Shown here: positions 1 to 7,758 of the stretch, one piece after another
Position numbering within the stretch: the first letter of the stretch is position 1
How the letters are laid out: each line of letters opens with the position of its first letter
Source: Deltaproteobacteria bacterium
Lineage (GTDB): Bacteria > Myxococcota > Polyangia > Polyangiales > B10-G4
Direction of reading: 5' to 3'
NCBI GenBank assembly: GCA_019312705.1
Contig: JAFDCW010000405.1
Coordinates: 1 to 8,423, forward strand
Length of the DNA: 8,423 nt
Position numbers and translations under genes: made by a program
The notes under the pieces: generated by a model
What the model was told of the DNA's origin: nothing
The model's input: only the letters and a program-made list of their open reading frames with translations
Database searches by the model: none

Positions 1-30
1 GAAGCGGGTGACTCCGGCTGGCGAGTCGAA

Positions 31-474
31 GTGATTCCAGATTGGCTTTCCACAGTCGGGCGCAGGAGCTGTGAACACGGCGGAATACACCGGGGAGCAC
101 CCTCGCCGCCACGGTTTGATCCAACAGGTCCCGTTGAAGATGCTCTTGTCGCTGCCGAAGAGGACGCTCTACACGACGCTTTGCTTGACGCGGATGTTTG
201 GATCGTGAACGGCTCGGTCAATACCGGAACGGATGGCAGCGAGCCCACCGTCCGGTTCCAGGCGATCCAGCTGGACGGTCAGGATCTGGTGCCACTCTTC
301 ACCTCCCGAGAGAGAATCCCCGACGAGCCGGGGCTGTCGATCGGTGAGGTCCCATTCCGACTGGTCCTGGAAGTCATGAATCCACCCAGGCTGCCGGTCA
401 TCATCAACCCTGGACAACCGTTCGGCCGGGTGCTCTCGACCGACGATTTGGTCACCCTTCGAAACAGACTCTGA
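31..474 (+). CDS. SseB N-terminal-domain protein (5' end uncertain)
   Basis: The product is 147 residues if it starts at GTG 31. Residues from about 32 look like the SseB N-terminal domain: an acidic helix (VEDALVAAEEDALHDALLDADV), the core 'LVPLFTSRERIP', and the end 'INPGQPFGRVLSTDDLVTL', which matches the family's NPgs-pfg-els pattern. E. coli SseB (enhanced serine sensitivity) is about 258 residues with two domains, and only the first is present here. The biochemical role of the domain is poorly defined, and it occurs as a stand-alone unit in many bacteria. The first 28 or so residues do not look like the family. The frame has no stop back to base 1 and no strong Shine-Dalgarno sequence precedes GTG 31, so the true start may lie outside the window. 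The family call is fairly safe; start and function are not. Confidence 0.6.
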   Translation: MIPDWLSTVGRRSCEHGGIHRGAPSPPRFDPTGPVEDALVAAEEDALHDALLDADVWIVNGSVNTGTDGSEPTVRFQAIQLDGQDLVPLFTSRERIPDEPGLSIGEVPFRLVLEVMNPPRLPVIINPGQPFGRVLSTDDLVTLRNRL

Positions 475-540
475 GATCCTTCCGATGGTGCTCCCGGTTG
501 GGCGTCGGGTTGGGACAGCCATCACCACCCCTCCGTTTGG

Positions 541-873
541 GTGCTCGCCGGGATGGCTTTGGTGGTGAGCGGCTCGGGTGCCGCGATGGCTGTCGTAGCG
601 CTCGTGACACCACCGACCCAGCCAGACGTACAGGCGGCTGCTCCGAATGTGAGGGAGACACCACCTCGTGCCGGGAACGCACAGCGGGAATCGGATCAAC
701 AGCCTGAGCCCGAGGGATCCCCCTCTGAGCGTGGTGAAGCTGAGGGCGAATCTGGGGGAACCGAGCCCCAGGAGCAGGAGCAGGCGGTCAAGGCTGAGGT
801 CTACAGGGAACGAGGCCGGCCACGACAGCCAATACAGCGGATGCGCACACGACGGCGCAGATCACCCGCGTGA
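541..873 (+). CDS. possible membrane-anchored hypothetical protein
   Basis: I do not recognise this 110-residue candidate. From GTG 541 (or ATG 553) it would encode one hydrophobic segment, residues 1 to about 22 (LAGMALVVSGSGAAMAVVALV). A Pro/Gln/Glu-rich, probably disordered stretch follows (about 23-82), ending in an Arg-rich tail. No Shine-Dalgarno sequence precedes either start. G/C at third codon positions is moderate at first but drops after about position 800, where CGA, CCA, ATA, ACA, AGA and TCA codons cluster. The last third is therefore probably not coding in this frame. It lies in the same frame as the SseB-domain gene, separated from that gene's TGA by 66 bp without another stop. 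It may be a real small membrane protein, a decayed gene, or chance. Confidence 0.3.
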   Translation: MLAGMALVVSGSGAAMAVVALVTPPTQPDVQAAAPNVRETPPRAGNAQRESDQQPEPEGSPSERGEAEGESGGTEPQEQEQAVKAEVYRERGRPRQPIQRMRTRRRRSPA

Positions 874-880
874 TCCCCAT
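788..880 (-). CDS. possible 30-aa hydrophobic small protein, divergent from imuA
   Basis: A short minus-strand ORF begins with ATG at 880-878 and ends with TGA at 790-788. Its 30 residues are almost one membrane helix (residues 5-24, VICAVVCASAVLAVVAGLV region), with a short basic N-terminus, three Cys and a Pro-rich tail. An AAGGG sits five bases before the ATG. Codon third positions are mostly G/C, better than the plus-strand frame over the same bases. The start is only 13 bp from the putative LexA operator that faces imuA. No clear minus-strand promoter is visible. SOS-induced membrane peptides of this size are known elsewhere (Caulobacter SidA, E. coli TisB), but I see no sequence match to them. 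It overlaps the end of the 541-873 candidate, so at most one of the two is likely real there. Confidence 0.2.
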   Translation of the reverse strand: MGITRVICAVVCASAVLAVVAGLVPCRPQP

Positions 881-888
881 CGATACCC

Positions 889-916
889 TTGACACTGACG
901 TTTTGTTCAGTATCCT
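889..916 (+). promoter_or_regulatory. sigma70-type promoter of the imuA-imuB-dnaE2 operon
   Basis: A perfect -35 hexamer TTGACA (889-894) is followed 16 bp later by TATCCT (911-916, four of six bases of the -10 consensus). The imuA ATG is at 926, so transcription should begin at about 922-925, giving a leaderless or nearly leaderless message. The LexA-like inverted repeat fills the spacer, as expected for a tightly repressed SOS promoter. Confidence 0.65.
894..911. promoter_or_regulatory. putative LexA (SOS) operator
   Basis: The sequence ACTGA-N8-TCAGT is a perfect 5-bp inverted repeat. One mismatched pair outward, the symmetry resumes (GA before, TC after). It lies across the promoter spacer and touches both the -35 and -10 elements. 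The right half, GTTCAG, matches the M. xanthus LexA box I recall from the literature (CTRHAMRYBYGTTCAGS), with about 13 of 17 positions agreeing over 895-911. Assignment to LexA rests on this resemblance and on the downstream imuA-imuB-dnaE2 genes, which are LexA targets in many bacteria. Confidence 0.6.
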
Positions 917-925
917 GGGGATATC

Positions 926-1660
926 ATGAGCGCTGCTCTTCCACTCTTCGCGGCGACGCGCGGGGGCCCGGAAAAGGCCGGTAAACTCGGGGGTTTGCCG
1001 GCCGCCCGGCCCGAGACGCTGAACGAGCGGGTTCCGGCGGGGCGGCTCTCGGAGCTGAGCGGGGCGGTGTCGTCGGGGCGGATGACGGCGGCGGTGTCGT
1101 TGGTGATCCGGGCCCAGGAACAGGACGAGCCGGTGGTTTGGGTGCAGCCCGAGGACGGGGCGCTCTACCCGCCAGATCTCGCGGAGTCGGGGGTCGACCT
1201 CGAGGCTCTGGTGGTGGTGCGGGTGCCTCTCCGCGGACGAGCGGCGAGCGCGCGGGGTGGTGCGCGGGCTGGTCGCGGCGCCGGGCGCAGGGGCGCCGGG
1301 CAACGCGGGCAGGTGACTCGGAGCGTCGGCGGAGATCTGGCGCGGGCGGCGGAGTTGCTGCTCCGGTCGGGGGCGTTTGGGTTGGTGGTCGTCGACCTCG
1401 GTCGGTCGAGGCCCCGGGGCGGGGCGTGGCAGGGGCGGCTGGCGGCGCTGGCCCGGCAGCACGAGAGCCGGGTGGTCCTCTTGAGCGAGGGCGAGGACGC
1501 GGCGCCGTCGCTGGGACCGATGGTGGGTTTGCGGATCGCGCCGTCGCGGCATCGACGCGGGCCGGGGCGCTTCGTGATCGAGCACCGGGTGCTCAAGGAC
1601 AAGGTCGGCGGCGGGGTACCGCAGCCAGACCGACGGCGGGCGCCCTGGGGCCTCGCATAG
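926..1660 (+). CDS. imuA: ImuA, RecA-like translesion mutasome protein
   Basis: This 244-residue protein is the first gene of the SOS mutasome operon. ImuA (ImuA'/SulA-like) is a RecA-fold accessory protein that works with ImuB and DnaE2 in damage-induced mutagenesis. Evidence in the sequence: the N-terminal 'RLSEL' lead-in, a degenerate P-loop G46-A-V-S-S-G-R52-M-T54 (Lys replaced by Arg), and the stretch '[20 protein letters not shown]' (to residue 101). After these come '[22 protein letters not shown]' with a Walker-B-like Asp157, and then '[17 protein letters not shown]' and '[10 protein letters not shown]', all typical of ImuA. Between residues 102 and 136 is an Arg/Gly/Ala-rich insert absent from the usual layout; it may reflect compensating indels. 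ATG 926 fits the promoter spacing; a GGGG at 917-920 is the only Shine-Dalgarno-like sequence. The stop lies 10 bp before imuB. Confidence 0.85.
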   Translation: MSAALPLFAATRGGPEKAGKLGGLPAARPETLNERVPAGRLSELSGAVSSGRMTAAVSLVIRAQEQDEPVVWVQPEDGALYPPDLAESGVDLEALVVVRVPLRGRAASARGGARAGRGAGRRGAGQRGQVTRSVGGDLARAAELLLRSGAFGLVVVDLGRSRPRGGAWQGRLAALARQHESRVVLLSEGEDAAPSLGPMVGLRIAPSRHRRGPGRFVIEHRVLKDKVGGGVPQPDRRRAPWGLA

Positions 1661-1670
1661 AGAGCGCCGG

Positions 1671-3302
1671 GTGAAGGCGAACTCTGCAGCAAGAGCCGCG
1701 CCCCCGAGCACGCGCTTCGCGTGCATCGACCTGCCGGGGCTGGCGCTCCAGGTGCTGCGCCGGGACCGGCCAGAGTTCGGCGGGGCGCCCTTGGCGGTGG
1801 TGGCCGAGGACCGGCCGGACGCGCCGTTGACTCATGTCGACGAGACGGCGAGGCGGCTGCACCTCCGGGTGGGCATGCGCTTCGGGGCGGCCAAGAGCTT
1901 GGTGCCGGGGCTCCGGGCGGCGCCGGTGACGGCAGAGCGCATCGAAGAGGTGCGCGATGAATTGGTCGGCGCACTGCTCAACTTCTCGCCGAGGGTGGAG
2001 GCCGACGAGGCGAGCCCCGGCACGTTTTACGCCGACCCGTCGGGGCTCACTCGCATCTACGGCAACCTTCGGACCTGGGCCGACACGGTGCACGGCTACC
2101 TCCGGGGGCGCTCGTTCACGGGAGCGGTGGTGGTGGCCGATGGGCGCTTCGCGGCCTTTGCAATAGCCCGGACGGTGCGGGGTGCTCTGGTGCTCGCCCC
2201 CGGGGCGGCCAGCCGCGGCCGCCTCGACCGGGTACCGCTCGGGGCCTTGGATCTGTCTCCGCGCCTGCATGGCGACCTCGGCGCGCTCTCGGTGCATACC
2301 CTTGGCGACCTGGTCGCCCTGCCCGCGGGGGAGCTCCGGACGCGCTTCGGGGCCGAGGCGGCGCGGCTCCAGGCCCTCGCTTCGGAGGAGACCCAGCTGC
2401 CGATGCAGCCCCGGGCTCTCGCCGAGCCGCTCATCGTGTCGCTCGAGATCGACCCGCCGGACCACGACCACGCGCGCTTGCTCTTTGGCATCAAGGGGGC
2501 GCTGCACGAGCTGCTGACGAAGGTCACGGCGCGTTCGTTGGTGCTTAGGGCGCTCGAGATCGATCTCCACCTCGAGCGCGGGGGCCAAATGCCGGGGGGG
2601 GCGAAGAGCGCGGAGGAGCCCGAGACCGAGGACCGAGTGCATAGGGAGCGCATCGAGCCAGCGGCGCCGACCCGAGATGCGCTGGCGGTGCTCGAGCTGG
2701 TGCGGCTGCGCCTCGGCGACCTGAGCCTGCCGACGCCGGTCGAGGGCATCACCCTGACGGCGGAGACCGCGCGGCCCGAGGGCGACCAGCTGACGATGTT
2801 TCGCATGGGGCCGAAGCGTGATTTGGCCGCCGGCGAACGGGCGCTGGCCCGAGTCCGAGCGGCCTTCGGCGAGGCGGCGGTGAGCCGGGCGCGGCTGCGG
2901 GACGCGCACTTGCCGGAGGCGCGGTACGCGTGGGAGCCGGCGACGCGGTTGAGGTTGGCAACGCGGCCGGATGGGAAGGGGAAGAAGGGGAAGAAGGGAA
3001 CGGGAACGGGGACGGGAACGGGAACGGGAACGGGCCACTCGGCTGTAGCTGTGCATGGCGAAGTGGACGCAGTCCACGGAGCTGCACAGGTACAGACTAG
3101 TCGACGCGTTCGGGCGCAGCCCGAAGGCAAGTCAACGGAAGCGGGAACGGGAACGGGAACGGGAACGGGAGCGGGAGCGGGAGCGGGAACGGGAACGGGA
3201 ACGGGAACGGGAACGGGAACGGGAACGGGAACGGGAACGGGAACGGGAACGGGAACGGGAACGGGAACGGGAACGGGAACGGGAACGGGAACGGGAAGGT
3301 GA
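1671..3302 (+). CDS. imuB: ImuB, inactive Y-family polymerase (body; frameshifted before C-terminal domain)
   Basis: ImuB is a non-catalytic Y-family (DinB/UmuC-like) polymerase that bridges the beta clamp, ImuA and DnaE2. From GTG 1671 the frame reads 543 residues. The palm begins '[16 protein letters not shown]'. Where active Y-polymerases carry the SxDE catalytic pair, this protein has '[12 protein letters not shown]' (F119-D122), so the catalytic acids are missing, as expected for ImuB. A HhH-type stretch ('[20 protein letters not shown]') and little-finger region follow. 'QLTMF' at residues 373-377 is a clear beta-clamp-binding motif. The last normal segment is '[15 protein letters not shown]', then a Lys/Gly-rich run and, from residue about 443, Gly-Thr repeats encoded by GGGAAC units. 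The frame ends at TGA 3300-3302 inside the repeat because one unit lacks a base. The conserved C-terminal domain continues in another frame (3299-3679). Restoring one base would give a 669-residue protein, or about 534 without the repeat block, close to normal ImuB size. Confidence 0.85.
   Translation: MKANSAARAAPPSTRFACIDLPGLALQVLRRDRPEFGGAPLAVVAEDRPDAPLTHVDETARRLHLRVGMRFGAAKSLVPGLRAAPVTAERIEEVRDELVGALLNFSPRVEADEASPGTFYADPSGLTRIYGNLRTWADTVHGYLRGRSFTGAVVVADGRFAAFAIARTVRGALVLAPGAASRGRLDRVPLGALDLSPRLHGDLGALSVHTLGDLVALPAGELRTRFGAEAARLQALASEETQLPMQPRALAEPLIVSLEIDPPDHDHARLLFGIKGALHELLTKVTARSLVLRALEIDLHLERGGQMPGGAKSAEEPETEDRVHRERIEPAAPTRDALAVLELVRLRLGDLSLPTPVEGITLTAETARPEGDQLTMFRMGPKRDLAAGERALARVRAAFGEAAVSRARLRDAHLPEARYAWEPATRLRLATRPDGKGKKGKKGTGTGTGTGTGTGHSAVAVHGEVDAVHGAAQVQTSRRVRAQPEGKSTEAGTGTGTGTGAGAGAGTGTGTGTGTGTGTGTGTGTGTGTGTGTGTGTGTGTGR
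2996..3031 (+). repeat. short GGGAAC hexanucleotide array (6 units)
   Basis: Six tandem hexamers, five GGGAAC and one GGGGAC variant (3008-3013), are read in the imuB frame as Gly-Thr pairs. The array follows a purine-rich Lys/Gly stretch (about 2971-2995). It is separated from the larger array by about 110 bp containing two hairpins. Confidence 0.95.
3043..3095. repeat. nested inverted repeat (hairpin) inside imuB
   Basis: The outer arms are CTGTAGCTGTGCA (3043-3055) and TGCACAGGTACAG (3083-3095), which pair at 12 of 13 positions. Inside them is a perfect 6-bp stem, GTGGAC (3063-3068) and GTCCAC (3072-3077), closed by a GCA triloop. The element splits the GGGAAC repeat into two arrays. It looks like a small palindromic insertion, but no target duplication distinct from the hexamers can be recognised. 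Confidence 0.8.
3109..3125. repeat. second hairpin with GCA triloop inside imuB
   Basis: TTCGGGC (3109-3115) and GCCCGAA (3119-3125) form a perfect 7-bp stem around GCA, the same triloop as the hairpin 13 bp upstream. A short run of overlapping palindromic hexamers (3096-3109) lies between the two. Confidence 0.75.
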
Positions 3303-3399
3303 CGGTGACGGGAACGGGAACGGGAACGGGAACGGGAACGGGAACGGGAACGGTGACGGTGACGGGAACGGGAACGGGAGCGGTGACGGGAGCGGAAAC
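3143..3399 (+). repeat. long GGGAAC hexanucleotide microsatellite in imuB (about 43 units)
   Basis: Twenty-five hexamers (3143-3292; GGGAAC with three GGGAGC variants at 3167-3184) are followed by one 5-nt unit, GGGAA (3293-3297). Seventeen more hexamers follow (3298-3399), including GGTGAC variants at 3298, 3304, 3352, 3358 and 3382. In the imuB phase the units read Gly-Thr, Gly-Ala or Val-Thr. GGGAAC has no stop codon in any of the six frames, which explains the long dipeptide-repeat ORFs on both strands; these are not genes. A GGG run every 6 nt satisfies the G-quadruplex pattern throughout. The 5-nt unit breaks the imuB reading frame. Confidence 0.95.
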
Positions 3400-3679
3400 G
3401 GCCGCCAACGATCAAGACCTTCCGCCGCTCATCCGCCGGGTCCTCGCCAAGCCGCGGCCCTTGCCTTCGCGGGATCGCGACACTCCGTCCCTCGGGCCGA
3501 CCCTCGACGGAGGCGAAGGCCTCGCCCGGCTCTACGGGCCCTACCGGGTGAGCGGGGGGTGGTGGGTGCGGACGGTGGAGCGGGACTACTACTACGCCGA
3601 GACCAACGGCGGCGAGCTGCTCTGGCTCTTCTGGGACAGGCCGCGGAAGCGTTGGTACCTCCACGGGTACGTGGACTAG
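3299..3679 (+). CDS. imuB: ImuB C-terminal domain, out of frame with the body
   Basis: This is the missing 3' part of imuB. From about 3400 it reads '[20 protein letters not shown]', then '[49 protein letters not shown]'. This is the conserved ImuB tail with its paired Trp and 'RWYLHG' ending, which in other bacteria is fused to the polymerase-like body. It is one base out of phase with the upstream part because of the 5-nt repeat unit at 3293-3297. A GTG at 3299-3301 overlaps the body's stop (GTGA), with GGGAAGG just before it, so a separate 126-residue polypeptide starting with Val/Gly-Thr repeats is possible. The alternatives are a true loss of function, a frameshift that some cells or ribosomes correct, or a sequencing error in the repeat. 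The stop is 3 nt before dnaE2. Confidence 0.75.
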   Translation: MTVTGTGTGTGTGTGTGTVTVTGTGTGAVTGAETAANDQDLPPLIRRVLAKPRPLPSRDRDTPSLGPTLDGGEGLARLYGPYRVSGGWWVRTVERDYYYAETNGGELLWLFWDRPRKRWYLHGYVD

Positions 3680-3682
3680 CGC

Positions 3683-6943
<3,261 letters not shown>

Positions 6944-6997
6944 GCACCTCAATCAATTGCCAGCGTCGTCTTTTTTGACCACTACGGCCGCCCTCAG

Positions 6998-7022
6998 GCA
7001 CTCCCGGAGAGAGGGAGAGTGC
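6998..7022. other. stem-loop between dnaE2 and the lipoprotein gene
   Basis: GCACTC (6998-7003) pairs with GAGTGC (7017-7022), and two further C-G pairs are possible past a small bulge. No T-run follows, so it is not a convincing terminator. A T6 run at 6971-6976 lies upstream without a stem before it. It could be a leader structure of the lipoprotein message. No clear promoter is visible in the 116-bp gap. Confidence 0.3.
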
Positions 7023-7059
7023 GCGGGCAAACGAGCGCGGCTCCCAGAGGGAGACGATA

Positions 7060-7626
7060 ATGATTCGAACGACGACTGGCCTTTTGGCCCTGGTGAGCCT
7101 GGCCGCAACCCTGGGGGCCTGCGGCGGCGCCCAAAGCACAGACCACCCGAACGCCTTTCGGGTGCGAGCGACCGATGGGAACGCAACCGTTGAGGTCGAA
7201 GAGTACGCCGAGGCCTGCGACGCCGGGGCGCTCTACTTCGGCCACGACTCCGCAAACCTCGACGCCCGATCAACCTTCGAGCTGACGCGCATCGCCACCT
7301 GCGTGCAGAAGGGCCGCGGCCTGCCGGTGCACCTCGTCGGCTCCGCCGACCCCCGAGGCACCGAAGAGTACAACCTCGCCCTCGGCGAACGCCGAGCCCA
7401 GACCGTGCGCAGCTACCTCGTCGACCTCGGTGTGGACCACCGCCTGGTGAGCTTCGCGACCGTCGGCGAGGAGTTCGCCCAGGGCTCGAACGAAGCCACC
7501 TGGGCCCTCGACCGCCACGTCGAGCCCATGATTCACGAGACCAGCCGCGGCCTGCGGACCCCGACCGCCGGCTACAGCCACGCCCTCGATCGTCCGCGCA
7601 TCGAGGCGCGAGGGGCTCGTCAATAG
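7060..7626 (+). CDS. OmpA/Pal-family peptidoglycan-associated lipoprotein
   Basis: This 188-residue protein has a lipoprotein signal peptide: basic start (MIRTTT), hydrophobic core and lipobox LGAC with lipidated Cys21. It is expected to be anchored in the outer membrane facing the periplasm. From about residue 57 it has an OmpA C-terminal domain ('LYFGHDSANLD', 'VGSADPRGTEEYNLALGERRAQTVRSYLVDLGV'). Asp97 and Arg112 sit where the family binds diaminopimelate of peptidoglycan. The wording is close to Pal, but no tol genes are in the window, so a specific Pal assignment is not made. The domain's last part ('FATVGEEFA', 'RHVE') is followed by a roughly 30-residue tail of no known type. ATG 7060 is preceded by a good Shine-Dalgarno sequence, GAGGGAG (7047-7053). 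Three 14-bp repeats straddle the stop codon. Confidence 0.85.
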   Translation: MIRTTTGLLALVSLAATLGACGGAQSTDHPNAFRVRATDGNATVEVEEYAEACDAGALYFGHDSANLDARSTFELTRIATCVQKGRGLPVHLVGSADPRGTEEYNLALGERRAQTVRSYLVDLGVDHRLVSFATVGEEFAQGSNEATWALDRHVEPMIHETSRGLRTPTAGYSHALDRPRIEARGARQ

Positions 7627-7652
7627 GGGCTCGTAGGTAGGGGCTCAGAAAG
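7611..7652 (+). repeat. three tandem 14-bp repeats across the lipoprotein stop codon
   Basis: AGGGGCTC starts at 7611, 7625 and 7639; the first two copies share ten bases, AGGGGCTCGT. The stop TAG (7624-7626) falls at the junction of copies one and two. The third copy supplies the left arm of the terminator-like hairpin. Confidence 0.7.
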
Positions 7653-7667
7653 AGCCCATCCGGTTTT
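7641..7667 (+). terminator. possible intrinsic terminator of the lipoprotein gene
   Basis: GGGCTC (7641-7646) and GAGCCC (7652-7657) form a perfect 6-bp stem with loop AGAAA, 15 bp after the stop codon. The T-run (7664-7667) is short and begins 6 nt after the stem, so efficiency is uncertain. Confidence 0.5.
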
Positions 7668-7708
7668 CCGTCGAGCTCCCCGACCCGCGGTCGGTTGGCA
7701 AAACGGAC

Positions 7709-7744
7709 AACGGCGAAGCCTCGATGGTTTCGCCGTTTCTAATT
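7709..7744. terminator. bidirectional terminator between convergent genes
   Basis: AACGGCGAAGCC (7709-7720) pairs with GGTTTCGCCGTT (7726-7737), giving 12 pairs including one G-T, around loop TCGAT. TCTAATT follows on the plus strand. AAAA at 7700-7703 gives a T-run on the minus strand. It sits between the plus-strand lipoprotein gene and the minus-strand crotonase gene, so it probably serves both. Confidence 0.75.
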
Positions 7745-7758
7745 GGGCGCCGGCGACG

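Noticed and set aside
3096..3109. Overlapping palindromic hexamers ACTAGT, GTCGAC and ACGCGT, resembling a cloning polylinker
   Set aside because: Only three sites within 14 bp, with no vector sequence on either side and host-like sequence flanking. Most likely chance within a palindrome-rich segment.
2996..3399. CRISPR array
   Set aside because: The repeats are 6-bp head-to-tail units without spacers, and no cas genes are present.
6971..6980. T6 run as a dnaE2 terminator, or TTGACC as a -35 element
   Set aside because: No stem precedes the T-run and no -10-like sequence lies 16-18 bp after TTGACC.
6957..7193. 78-residue plus-strand ORF overlapping the lipoprotein start
   Set aside because: It overlaps the well-supported signal peptide and lipobox of the OmpA-domain gene in another frame, and has no recognisable features.
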